NCBI GenBank assembly: GCA_964424035.1 | Contig: CAYRHB010000001.1 | Location: forward strand, 16,141-80,140 | Source of the DNA: Leptolinea sp964424035 | GTDB lineage: Bacteria > Chloroflexota > Anaerolineae > Anaerolineales > Anaerolineaceae | DNA: 64,000 nt | Reading direction: 5' to 3' | Shown here: positions 24,372-33,275 of the stretch, piece after piece | Layout: each line of letters starts with the position of its first letter | Position numbering within the stretch: the first letter of the stretch is position 1 | Made by a program: the position numbers and the translations under genes | Notes under the pieces: generated by a model | What the model saw: only the letters and a program-made list of their open reading frames with translations | The model's database searches: none | Told to the model about the DNA's origin: nothing

Positions 24372-26936
24372 ATGCGCCAAACCACCCGAGAAAACCTCTT
24401 TAGATTGGCAGATCTTTTTCTTCTACCGGTATTAATACTGGTTGTCGTTTTTTTTTGTTTCACATCAATAACTTCTATATTTAGTCTACCGGGATCTTTT
24501 ACTTTAAGCCGGGGAGGGCTGCTTGTTATACCTGTGATGATCGCAGTGGGATGTTGCTTCCTGGTGTTTTCAATGATTCCAAATCAATCTCGATTGAGCC
24601 GGTGGTTGAATCCTTTAATAGATAATCCTCGAACAAGAAGAATTATTGAAATTATTCTTCCAACTGGCTGGCTTGTTCTGATTACGGTTTCATTTCTACC
24701 ACCAGCCTCGCTAAATGGATGGATTGCAATCTATCAACGGCTTTCACCAATTCTTCTCTTGTTGTTTGTTTTTGATACATGCCTGTGGATTTACTGGTTA
24801 TATTTGACCCACAGATTGAAGGTTGCAGATTCTGAGGAGCAAAACCTTCTTTCCGGAAAAGCCGGATTGTCCCTGGGTTTGATAATAGCCCTCATCTGGG
24901 TTGTGATTGCATTGACTGGGAAGGGAGTTGGAAGCGGAACCCAGTACTGGGGGAAGACTGGAGTCCCGATAATCAATTGGCAATTGGGTGTATCCTGGTT
25001 GATTGTGTTTACCGGAATCCATATATGGGGATCCCGATATGGATGGTTGTCACGGTATAAGGATCTACTTTTGTTTTGTCTGTTGTGGCTTTCCGCATTC
25101 CTTGTCTGGCAATCGGTTCCAGTATCTGCCAGCAGATATACAACTACAACGTATCCACCGAATTACACCAATTACCCATACTCAGATGCTGGAGACTATG
25201 CCCTGCAGGCTGAATTGATCTTATCCGGACACGGTTTCACAGAAGGGTTTGTCGACAAACCTCTCCACTTGACGTTCCTTGCGTGTCTAAATTGGCTGGC
25301 CGGCTCCAATTTCTCCCGAATGATCCTTTATCAAAAGGCTTTATTGGCCGTCATTCCTGCACTGGTCTTTCTGTTGTGTTTACGGTTGTCCAACCGACCG
25401 GCAGGTGTTCTTTCCGGTTTGCTTGTTTTATTTATCCAGGCGAATAACCTGGCTATCGCCCCCAACATTCAATCTACCAATGTGTCCATGACCATGTCTG
25501 AACCATGGACAGCGTTCATGTTATTGCTATGTTGTATTACTCTTGTCACCTGGTGGAAAGACCCCGAAGGGTCCCTCTGGTTTCCGGCGCTGGCTGGTGG
25601 AGTCATGGGTCTTGCTGTTCTTGTTCGCTTAAACATGGTGGCACTTTTCTTTTTGGTTATCATTGTCTGGATTTTCTTTTCTGGAATAAAAAAGAGAAAA
25701 ACCTGGATGAGTTTGTTGGTCCTGTGTTTGTTCTTTACAGGAACCCTGGTGCCATGGGGAATTCGGAATCAGGTTGTTTTTGATGATGCATTTAAATCAT
25801 ATATGAGCAAAGCACGGGGTGTGATCTTTAAAAATCGAATAAAGCCCGTATTAAATGAATCAACTGATTCTGGATTGCAAATTTCCAGTCCCACTGGTTC
25901 ATTTGCATCGCCCGAGCAAAAAACCACAACGCTATCTGAAACGGAAACGAACTTTCCCAACCGTCATACTGTTTTAATTGATCAGATGCTGCATACGGGT
26001 TTCCACAACCTGGTAACGGTCGGTATGGCTTTGCCAGTGTCACCGTATCACACCGATTTGGATCAAACAATCCGGCTTCGATATTGGGATCAGGAATGGG
26101 ATGGCCAGCTGGAAAAAGATGGCTGGATCATTTTGTCAATCAGCCTGCTTATGCTGGTAGTGGGATTTTCCCGGGCATGGAAATATACCCGTATGGCAAG
26201 CCTTGTACCGGGATTGGTTTTGGTTTCCTACCTGGGTACGAACACCATTTCTTTGGTTTCAGGGGGACGGTATATTGTGCCGATTGACTGGGTGCTTCCT
26301 CTCTATTATGCTATTGGCCTGTGGACGGTTTCCACCTGGCTGATGGGAAATGGTCATGTCGACAATCCGCAAAATCCTCTCGTATCTCCAAGTGGGGTTA
26401 CAGCCACTCGAGCTCGTAATTTCCAGGCTGGGGCAATGATCCTCATCATCGTATTTGCCTGCCTGCCTGCTGTTCTTGGCCTGATACCCCCGGTGGATGG
26501 TAAAAACTTGACCAAGATTCAAGTTTTGGAGACAATGGAGGCAAGTGGGGTCGACCTTCCCGGAAATTTGACATGGAATGCGCTTGAGGATTTCGCGAAG
26601 TATGATGATTCATCTTTTATGCTTGTAAAAGTTATGTTCCCACGCTGGATGAAAACCGGAGCGGGAGATACCGGTGGAAGAGGATCGGCTTTTAGCCCGT
26701 TGCCATTTGATCATTTGTCCTTTGTTGGCATTGATGAAAACGGTAATCAGTTAGATGTGATACTTCCAATCAATGAGCAGATTACATACTTGCCTGACGC
26801 CTCGGAGGTTTATGTGGTTGGGTGTGCAGGTGAAAATTATTTTGATAGTGTTTTCTTGACCATTGTTGGAAAAGAAAAAATTACATATTCAAGACCGGGG
26901 ATAACATCTTTGATTTGTCCACTACCAATACCATGA
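24372..26936 (+). CDS. Large GT-C-like membrane protein with extracytoplasmic tail
   Basis: An 854-residue membrane protein, probably a GT-C glycosyltransferase or a related glycan-handling protein. About eleven to thirteen helices span residues 12-480 and 590-720. The extracytoplasmic loop TNYPYSDAGDYALQAE carries an acidic residue pair in the place expected for GT-C catalysis, followed by GFVDKPLHLTFLA. A Ser/Thr-rich linker (about residues 492-530) and a soluble C-terminal domain of about 120 residues follow. It is clearly paralogous to the next gene. The ATG lies 15 bases after the WecA-type gene. No close functional assignment can be made; a polymerase or ligase role is also conceivable. 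Confidence 0.7.
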   Translation: MRQTTRENLFRLADLFLLPVLILVVVFFCFTSITSIFSLPGSFTLSRGGLLVIPVMIAVGCCFLVFSMIPNQSRLSRWLNPLIDNPRTRRIIEIILPTGWLVLITVSFLPPASLNGWIAIYQRLSPILLLLFVFDTCLWIYWLYLTHRLKVADSEEQNLLSGKAGLSLGLIIALIWVVIALTGKGVGSGTQYWGKTGVPIINWQLGVSWLIVFTGIHIWGSRYGWLSRYKDLLLFCLLWLSAFLVWQSVPVSASRYTTTTYPPNYTNYPYSDAGDYALQAELILSGHGFTEGFVDKPLHLTFLACLNWLAGSNFSRMILYQKALLAVIPALVFLLCLRLSNRPAGVLSGLLVLFIQANNLAIAPNIQSTNVSMTMSEPWTAFMLLLCCITLVTWWKDPEGSLWFPALAGGVMGLAVLVRLNMVALFFLVIIVWIFFSGIKKRKTWMSLLVLCLFFTGTLVPWGIRNQVVFDDAFKSYMSKARGVIFKNRIKPVLNESTDSGLQISSPTGSFASPEQKTTTLSETETNFPNRHTVLIDQMLHTGFHNLVTVGMALPVSPYHTDLDQTIRLRYWDQEWDGQLEKDGWIILSISLLMLVVGFSRAWKYTRMASLVPGLVLVSYLGTNTISLVSGGRYIVPIDWVLPLYYAIGLWTVSTWLMGNGHVDNPQNPLVSPSGVTATRARNFQAGAMILIIVFACLPAVLGLIPPVDGKNLTKIQVLETMEASGVDLPGNLTWNALEDFAKYDDSSFMLVKVMFPRWMKTGAGDTGGRGSAFSPLPFDHLSFVGIDENGNQLDVILPINEQITYLPDASEVYVVGCAGENYFDSVFLTIVGKEKITYSRPGITSLICPLPIP

Positions 26937-29527
26937 AAAACAAGCCGATTTTCTTCCTGCTGCTACTATCTGCTATAGAAGGGTGTGTTGCGGCAATCCA
27001 ATCGGGAATAACTCCCTCTGAATCCGGAAGCTCTGTGTTGGGTGGATTGTCTTTTGAGCGACTGGTTTTAATTTCCGGCCTTACTTTGTTATCATTTTTC
27101 TTCCTTGGATTGGCGTACCGGGTTGGAAAAAGTAGCAAAATTTCTGAGCGATGTGAGAATCTTTTATCCAACCCATGGATTAATCTTCCTTTTGTTCTGG
27201 TTGCATTAATTTCCTGGATATTGGTTTTCACCCCTGCCAGTGGTTGGGGTCATTTTGGTGGATACAAAGAACGGGTAACCCCGGCTGTAGTCTGGCTTTT
27301 ACTTTTATCGATTCAAGTATTGGTTTTATACATTTTCAAGCGAATAAAAAAGGCAAACAATTTGTCTTTACGGAATATTTTAAAAAGTGAGAAGAGTTTA
27401 CTAATAAAGTGGGCCATTGTACTTGGTATCTTGGCTGCTTTGATAATTTTTATATCAGTATCAAAAATAGGGTTGATTCCGGATATTGTCTATTGGAATG
27501 ATTTTAATATCCCAATATTGGGAGTTCAGATAATCGCTGGGCTGACAGGTTCCTTCCTGATACTTATCCTTTTACATAAATCCGGTTTTTTCTATACGCG
27601 TCAAAATTTCAAATTTCAGAAAATTCTGCCAGATTTGGTGATATGTCTTCTACTTTGGGGCTCAGCAGTAGCCATATGGACCCAGATCGAAATGCCTAAA
27701 AGTTTTTTTGCTCCAGGACCATATCCTCCCAATAATGAGATGTATCCTTTCTCTGACGCTGTAGGATACGACAGGGAAGCCATGAACGCTGTCATTGGCG
27801 AGGGATTGGGCAGCAAGACCTATGTGGATAAGCCTGTATATGTAGCTTTCCTGTCCATTATTCATTTGCTAGTAGGCAATCGAATGAGCACGGTGGTTGG
27901 TGCGCAGATCGCTGCTATTGCTCTTGTTCCCGCCATCCTATATATGCTTGGGCATCGGATTCATTCGCGCTTAGCCGGGCTGCTGACAGCAGTATTGTAT
28001 ATCTTTAGGGAAATGAACAATATTCAGGGGACACTTTGGGTACTCTCAACCAATTCCCGATTGCTTATGAGTGAATCTCTGGCCGGACTATTTCTTGTGT
28101 TGTTTGTCCTCTTCTTTGTACGGTGGGTTACAAATCGACAAAGTATGCATTTTTTGATCGCTGCTGGTGGTTCATTGGGATTGGCTTCCATGATTCGATT
28201 GAATCCATTGCTTGTAATGCCGGTGGCAGTTGTTGGTATTTTCTTGCTTTGCTGGAAACAATGGAAAAAGGGGGTGGTAAACGCATTACTATTTATTGCC
28301 ATGTTTTTAGGGACCATGATGCCGTGGATGATTCAATCGTATCAACGGAGTGGGAAAATCCTTTTCTTCATGTCAACCATGCACGGTGTGGTCCTCGAGC
28401 AACGTACATATTACGCTCTAAACAAACCGGATACCCCTTCAGTAATCGAGACTCCCGAAGCGGGGGAAGCAATTCCCTCACTGTCAACTCCTTCTCCTAT
28501 AGCGAATGGATCAAGCAACCGAACCTGGAATCGAATAACCGGAATCTCCCGATATGTTTCCGGACATTTTTTTCATAATTTAATAGATGGAGCTGCCCTT
28601 TTCCCAACACAGATTATGCTTAATTCCCTGGAAGAAACGATCAAGGCTCCCAATTCCTACTGGGATCCGGATTGGCATGGTGGTCTTTCCTTAGAGCAAT
28701 CATTATTGTTATGCGGCACAATGATTACTCTTGCTCTTGGTGTGTCAGCTGGATGGGCGCGGGTTGGAGTACCAGGTCTGGTTCCCGCTGTTTTTTTTGT
28801 TGCCTACAGCATTGCGACGGCTGCAGTCCGTACGTCCGGAGGACGATATATCATTCCGGCGGATTGGGTTTGTATTCTTTATTTTGCTTTTGGGTTGACA
28901 CAGCTTATCTACTGGATCAGAAAATGGTATGGGGCTACATCATTGAATCCAATTTTGGATTCTCAAAAAGTCGATGAACCTGGGCTGGTTCACAGGAAAT
29001 GGATCGTAGCGATAGTATTGACATTTCTCATTTGCGGATCACTTCCAGTTATCTTGAACAATTTCGTTCCACAGCGGTATCAATCCATTAATAAATCAAA
29101 TCTCGTCAGTGAACTATCGAGCCGGATGGATTTGAATAAACTGGGTTTATCAGAAAATCAACTTAATGACTTCTTACTTTTACCCGATTCGGTCGTTTCA
29201 TACGGGATGGGGTTATATCCCCGATTTTATGCTCAGGGAAAAGGAGAACCGGATCAATTCTCTGCTTTCCGGGTTCAAAATTTCCCCCGCCTTGTGATGG
29301 ATGTTATAGGACCATCCACACCCGTAACGGGTATTTTACCAATTCAGAAATCTCCGGAAAGCCTGCCAAACGGATCTGATGTTCTGGCAATAGGTTGCAA
29401 AGATAAATACAATAACGATTGGCTGGCACTGATTGTGGATAATGTTGTTTATTTACGATCACCGGAAACTGAATGGACCTGCCCGGTCCGTTTGCCCGAA
29501 TGCAACGACAACCGGGTTTGCCGGTAA
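26933..29527 (+). CDS. Large GT-C-like membrane protein, tandem paralogue
   Basis: An 864-residue membrane protein sharing the architecture of the gene before it: N-terminal helices, the loop MYPFSDAVGYDREAMN, then KTYVDKPVYVAFLS, a Ser/Pro-rich linker (TPSVIETPEAGEAIPS) and a soluble tail with NGSDVLAIGCKDKYNN, matching the VYVVGCAGEN region of its neighbour. I use ATG 26933 (ATGA overlap) rather than an in-frame TTG at 26915. The two genes look like an ancient tandem duplication that has diverged widely. They may transfer different sugars from polyprenyl-phosphate carriers. This is the last gene before a change to higher GC and a new promoter. Confidence 0.7.
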   Translation: MKNKPIFFLLLLSAIEGCVAAIQSGITPSESGSSVLGGLSFERLVLISGLTLLSFFFLGLAYRVGKSSKISERCENLLSNPWINLPFVLVALISWILVFTPASGWGHFGGYKERVTPAVVWLLLLSIQVLVLYIFKRIKKANNLSLRNILKSEKSLLIKWAIVLGILAALIIFISVSKIGLIPDIVYWNDFNIPILGVQIIAGLTGSFLILILLHKSGFFYTRQNFKFQKILPDLVICLLLWGSAVAIWTQIEMPKSFFAPGPYPPNNEMYPFSDAVGYDREAMNAVIGEGLGSKTYVDKPVYVAFLSIIHLLVGNRMSTVVGAQIAAIALVPAILYMLGHRIHSRLAGLLTAVLYIFREMNNIQGTLWVLSTNSRLLMSESLAGLFLVLFVLFFVRWVTNRQSMHFLIAAGGSLGLASMIRLNPLLVMPVAVVGIFLLCWKQWKKGVVNALLFIAMFLGTMMPWMIQSYQRSGKILFFMSTMHGVVLEQRTYYALNKPDTPSVIETPEAGEAIPSLSTPSPIANGSSNRTWNRITGISRYVSGHFFHNLIDGAALFPTQIMLNSLEETIKAPNSYWDPDWHGGLSLEQSLLLCGTMITLALGVSAGWARVGVPGLVPAVFFVAYSIATAAVRTSGGRYIIPADWVCILYFAFGLTQLIYWIRKWYGATSLNPILDSQKVDEPGLVHRKWIVAIVLTFLICGSLPVILNNFVPQRYQSINKSNLVSELSSRMDLNKLGLSENQLNDFLLLPDSVVSYGMGLYPRFYAQGKGEPDQFSAFRVQNFPRLVMDVIGPSTPVTGILPIQKSPESLPNGSDVLAIGCKDKYNNDWLALIVDNVVYLRSPETEWTCPVRLPECNDNRVCR

Positions 29528-29560
29528 CCCGACCAGAATACACAACCTAAAATCCAGTCC

Positions 29561-29589
29561 TTGACCGGGTGTGCCATCCGTTTTATAAT
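29561..29589 (+). promoter_or_regulatory. Sigma70-type promoter for the regulator/export operon
   Basis: TTGACC at 29561-29566 and a perfect TATAAT at 29584-29589 are separated by exactly 17 bases. The expected start of transcription is near 29596, giving a leader of about 20 bases before the regulator gene. It is the best promoter in the window and lies in the 88-base spacer that separates the AT-richer left half from the GC-richer right half. Confidence 0.7.
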
Positions 29590-29615
29590 TCAACGATTGA
29601 ATTTAGGACGGCGCT

Positions 29616-30167
29616 ATGGGACTCATCCCCGACCCCGCGAGAGATCTTATTCTTTTAGAACATATAGAACAGAATCCGGATGCAACCCAGGCCAGTCTGG
29701 CAGCCCAGGTGGGAGTGGCTGTTGGAACCGTAAACTGGCATCTCAAACGATTAGTGGCAAAAGGATATGTTAAGGTCAGGCACGCTGAGCGGCGTAAACT
29801 GCGATACATCATCACGCCGGAAGGTATTACCCTGCGAGCCAACCTCACCATGGACTATATTCAGAATTCATTCCGCCTGTACCGGTTGGTACGGGAACGA
29901 ATGGAGACGACCCTGAGTCAGGTTCGCCAGGCCGGATATGACCGGGTCACCCTGATGGGTGAGGGGGATGTGGCGGATGTGTGCAAGTTAACCTGCACGG
30001 AACAGGGCGTACAAATTTCTTCAGATGGCAACGTGCCATGCCTCAAGATTAATGGGTTGAAGATCTTTGTTGATTGGCCTGATGGTGACAAATCAGGGAC
30101 AGGAATACCTTGCCCGCAGGAAAATACCCAAACGGACAACCTGGAAGGAGACAGTCAAAAGAGATGA
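29616..30167 (+). CDS. EPS-associated MarR-like winged-helix regulator
   Basis: A 183-residue DNA-binding protein. Residues ~12-75 form a winged helix: LLEHIEQNPDATQASLAAQV, then GVAVGTVNWHLKRLVAKGY as the recognition region and KLRYIITPEGI as the wing. The following LTMDYIQNSFRLYRL matches the helix after the wing in EPS-associated MarR-family regulators (the TIGR04176-like group), which sit at the head of exopolysaccharide operons. The ~90-residue C-terminal part is less familiar and contains several Cys residues (VCKLTCTEQG, NVPCLK, GIPCPQ); ligand or metal sensing is possible but unproven. A strong promoter lies just upstream, and the stop overlaps the epimerase start (ATGA), so it probably controls its own operon. 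Confidence 0.75.
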   Translation: MGLIPDPARDLILLEHIEQNPDATQASLAAQVGVAVGTVNWHLKRLVAKGYVKVRHAERRKLRYIITPEGITLRANLTMDYIQNSFRLYRLVRERMETTLSQVRQAGYDRVTLMGEGDVADVCKLTCTEQGVQISSDGNVPCLKINGLKIFVDWPDGDKSGTGIPCPQENTQTDNLEGDSQKR

Positions 30168-31128
30168 CATCAATGGGAAACCAGGATTATTGGAAATCAA
30201 AAAAGGTTTGTGTGACCGGCGGTGCCGGTTTTTTGGGTTTTTAAAATTTTTTAAAATTTGGGGGCGCGGGGGCAAAAATATTTTTATACCAACGATTGAA
30301 GAATATGACCTGGTGAATGGCGATGATGTCCGCCGGATGCTGGATGCGAGCAAACCCGATGTGGTCATTCATCTGGCTGCGCAGGTCGGTGGGATTGGCG
30401 CCAACCGTGAGCATCCGGCTGAATTTGTTTATTCAAATACCATGATGGGTTTTCAACTGATCCACGAAGCATGGAAGCGTGGAATAGGCAAATTCGTTTG
30501 CCTCGGGACGATCTGTGCCTATCCTAAATTCACTCCTGTGCCGTTCAAGGAAGAGAATTTGTGGGACGGGTATCCGGAAGAGACCAATGCGCCCTATGGG
30601 TTGGCGAAAAAATTGCTGCTTGTACAATCGCAGGCATACCGGCAACAGTATGGCTTCAATAGTATTTATCTTTTGCCCGTAAACCTGTATGGTCCGCGCG
30701 ATAATTTTCGACTGGATAGTTCACATGTCATTCCGGCGCTGATCCGAAAATGTGTGGAAGCGCAGGAAGCCGGAGCCGACTCGATCGAAGTATGGGGGGA
30801 TGGCTCCCCAACCCGCGAGTTCCTGTATGTGGAAGACGCGGCAGAAGGCATCCTCATGGCGGCCGAATCGTACAACGGACCAGAACCGGTGAACCTGGGT
30901 TCCGGTAATGAAATTGCCATCAAGGACCTGGTCAACATGATCGCGCGTTTGACCGGATTTGAAGGCAAGATCATTTGGGATACAACGAAGCCCAATGGCC
31001 AGCCCCGTCGTGGGTTGGATACCAACCGGGCATGGGACTACTTTGGTTTTCGCGCGCAGATGAGTTTTGAAGACGGCTTGCGCCGTACGATTGACTGGTT
31101 CCGTGCCAACAAAGATGGAATTAAATAA
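30164..31128 (+). CDS. NAD-dependent epimerase/dehydratase (GDP-fucose synthase-like), frameshifted
   Basis: Short-chain sugar epimerase/reductase related to GDP-L-fucose synthase. Translation from ATG 30164 gives the NAD-binding VCVTGGAGFLGF and then hits a stop at 30242. The rest of the enzyme continues one frame back: VVIHLAAQVGGIGANREHP, a Tyr-Lys pair in NAPYGLAKK, and VWGDGSPTREFLYVEDAAEG, running to 31128. One missing base in the T run near 30237-30242 would restore a full-length protein of about 321 residues. The break lies in a stretch made almost only of homopolymer runs (30237-30285), so an assembly error is more likely than decay. Everything downstream is intact. GDP- versus other nucleotide-sugar substrate is not decided. 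Confidence 0.75.
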
Positions 31129-31144
31129 AGATCGGTAATTGGAT

Positions 31145-32005
31145 ATGACCGTTGATAGCACTATTCTGGTAAAAGCTGAAACACCCCGTACTGTGGTTAT
31201 TAAACCCAGCAGCGGGTGGACAGCCCTTAACCTGAAAGATCTCTGGGTGTACCGCGAGCTGGTGTATTTCCTCACCTGGCGCAACCTGAAAGTTCGATAC
31301 AAACAGACCGCTCTGGGGGCGGCATGGGCTATTCTTCAACCATTTTTAACCATGGTGGTTTTTAGTATTTTCTTTGGAAATCTGGCCAAGGTTCCATCAG
31401 ACGGAGTGCCGTATCCCATTTTTTCGTATACAGCCTTGCTGCCCTGGACATTGTTTTCAAAAGCACTATCTGATGCAGCCCATTCACTGGTGCAGAGCAG
31501 CCACATGATCACCAAGGTGTATTTCCCGCGGTTGATCCTTCCATTGGCTTCGATCCTGTCCGGACTGGTGGATTTCGCGCTGGCTTTCATCGTGTTATTC
31601 GGCATGATGCTTTTTTACGGTATTTACCCGACAAATGTTGTTTGGACATTGCCCCTTTTTGTATTGTTGGCAATGATTACAGCACTTGGTGTGGGCATCT
31701 GGCTCTCGGCGATGAATGTGTTATACCGCGATATCGGGTATGTTCTGCCTTTTCTTACCCAGTTCTGGATGACCCTGACCCCGATCGCATACCCGGCCAG
31801 CCTTCTGCCTGAAAAATGGCGCTTGGTTTATGCGCTGAATCCGATGACCGGGGTGGTTGAAGGATTCCGTTGGGCGCTTCTGGGTTCATCCACCAGCGCG
31901 CCAACCGGTATGCTGGCAGTTTCCACCGGAATATCCATTGTGCTGTTGATCACCGGTTTGTACTATTTCCGCAGAATGGAACGGCGTTTTGCCGATATGG
32001 TGTAG
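31145..32005 (+). CDS. ABC-2 polysaccharide exporter permease (Wzm-like)
   Basis: Permease subunit of 286 residues with six hydrophobic helices. WVYRELVYFLTWRNLKVRYK is the amphipathic/entry region typical of Wzm and TagG, followed by QTALGAAWAILQP. The later YTALLPWTLFSKALSDA and ITKVYFPRLILPLAS are also family hallmarks. It would form the channel through which a lipid-linked glycan is exported, powered by the ATPase encoded three bases downstream. I start at ATG 31145; an in-frame TTG at 31139 is the alternative, and neither has a strong ribosome site. Cotranscribed with the epimerase gene upstream (16-base gap). Confidence 0.9.
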   Translation: MTVDSTILVKAETPRTVVIKPSSGWTALNLKDLWVYRELVYFLTWRNLKVRYKQTALGAAWAILQPFLTMVVFSIFFGNLAKVPSDGVPYPIFSYTALLPWTLFSKALSDAAHSLVQSSHMITKVYFPRLILPLASILSGLVDFALAFIVLFGMMLFYGIYPTNVVWTLPLFVLLAMITALGVGIWLSAMNVLYRDIGYVLPFLTQFWMTLTPIAYPASLLPEKWRLVYALNPMTGVVEGFRWALLGSSTSAPTGMLAVSTGISIVLLITGLYYFRRMERRFADMV

Positions 32006-32007
32006 CC

Positions 32008-33273
32008 ATGAGCGATATTGCCATCCATACAGAAAACCTCGGCAAGCAATACACCATCGGCCAGCGCCCTGCCGCGTACACAACCCTGCGTGAATCCCTC
32101 TCGACGGCATTCTCATCACCGGCAAAACGGTTGGGTGCGGGGAACGGGGTTGACAACAAATTCTGGGCTTTGCGTGATGTATCTTTTGATGTGATGAAGG
32201 GGCAGGTTCTGGGTGTTATCGGCCGGAATGGCGCCGGAAAAAGCACGTTGTTGAAACTGCTTTCACGCGTCACCGAACCTACAGAGGGGAAAGCCGTGAT
32301 CAACGGGCGTGTGGGATCGCTGCTCGAAGTGGGGACGGGTTTTCATCCGGAACTGACCGGGCGGGAGAATATTTCACTGAATGGCGCCATTTTGGGAATG
32401 AAACACGCCGAAGTGGAACGAAAATTTGATGAGATTGTCTCATTTGCTGAAGTGGAGCAGTTTATCGATACACCGGTAAAACGGTATTCCAGCGGCATGT
32501 ACCTGCGACTGGCATTTGCTGTGGCTGCACACCTGGAACCGGAGATCCTGGTTGTTGATGAAGTTCTGGCTGTTGGCGACGCGGAATTCCAGCGAAAATG
32601 TCTGGGCAAGATGAGTGATGTGGCTCAGCAGGGACGTACTGTGCTGTTTGTGAGTCACAATATGTCAGCCATTTTACGGTTGACTGATGAAACTATAGTG
32701 ATTGAAAAAGGCCATCTGGCGATGCGGGCGCCCACACCCCAGGCGGTGGATTATTACCTTTCAGCCGGTTTTTCTCAGGAAGGCCAGCGGATGTGGCAAC
32801 CGGACGAGATTCCGGCGGATGCCGCGCCATTTAAGCCTGTAGCCATTCGCGTACGGAACCCGAAAGGCGAAATTGTGGATACACTTCGTTCCACCGAACC
32901 GGTGGATGTAGAAGTTGAATATGAGTTGGATGCCCCGATCACAGGATTACGCGTGGGCATATATTTATTAAGCATGCGGGGCGAATACATCATGACATCC
33001 TTTGACACGGATAATCCCGAGCAATATGATGAATTCTCCGTCCGCAAAGCAGGCCGATACATCAGCCGGTGTACCTTACCGGCGGAAATGCTAAATGAGG
33101 GGCGGTTTATGCTGGCTGTGAACGCCAGCACGTTCCGGGTAAAACGGTATTTTCAGGATGAACAGGCCTTGACATTCAATATTGACGCGGCAGGAGCTCC
33201 AGGAATGCATTGGCCGGAACCCCGGCTGGGACCCATCCGACCGCGTCTTACCTGGAACATTGAGGCGGTGTAG
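32008..33273 (+). CDS. ABC exporter ATPase with carbohydrate-binding tail (Wzt-like)
   Basis: A 421-residue ATPase partner of the permease. The nucleotide-binding domain has Walker A GRNGAGKST (72-80), the signature YSSGMYLRLAFA (Ser161), Walker B LVVDEVLAVGD (Asp184, Glu185) and the switch VSHNMS. Residues ~250-421 form an additional beta-rich domain (ITGLRVGIYLLSMRGEYIMT, ALTFNIDAAGA) like the Wzt C-terminal domain that recognises the end of O-antigen chains before export. Presence of the tail suggests export is gated by a chain-terminal modification. I begin at ATG 32008, two bases after the permease stop; a longer frame from 31870 would overlap the permease gene. Confidence 0.9.
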   Translation: MSDIAIHTENLGKQYTIGQRPAAYTTLRESLSTAFSSPAKRLGAGNGVDNKFWALRDVSFDVMKGQVLGVIGRNGAGKSTLLKLLSRVTEPTEGKAVINGRVGSLLEVGTGFHPELTGRENISLNGAILGMKHAEVERKFDEIVSFAEVEQFIDTPVKRYSSGMYLRLAFAVAAHLEPEILVVDEVLAVGDAEFQRKCLGKMSDVAQQGRTVLFVSHNMSAILRLTDETIVIEKGHLAMRAPTPQAVDYYLSAGFSQEGQRMWQPDEIPADAAPFKPVAIRVRNPKGEIVDTLRSTEPVDVEVEYELDAPITGLRVGIYLLSMRGEYIMTSFDTDNPEQYDEFSVRKAGRYISRCTLPAEMLNEGRFMLAVNASTFRVKRYFQDEQALTFNIDAAGAPGMHWPEPRLGPIRPRLTWNIEAV

Positions 33274-33275
33274 TG

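Noticed and set aside
30230..30250. Programmed -1 frameshift at the T5A4 run in the epimerase gene
   Set aside because: The sequence T-TTT-TAA is not a standard slippery heptamer, no stimulatory structure is evident, and sugar epimerases are not known to use recoding. A sequence error is simpler.
31870..32007. N-terminal extension of the Wzt-like ATPase frame
   Set aside because: The extra 46 residues lie in the permease gene and are not ABC-like; the family start is at 32008.
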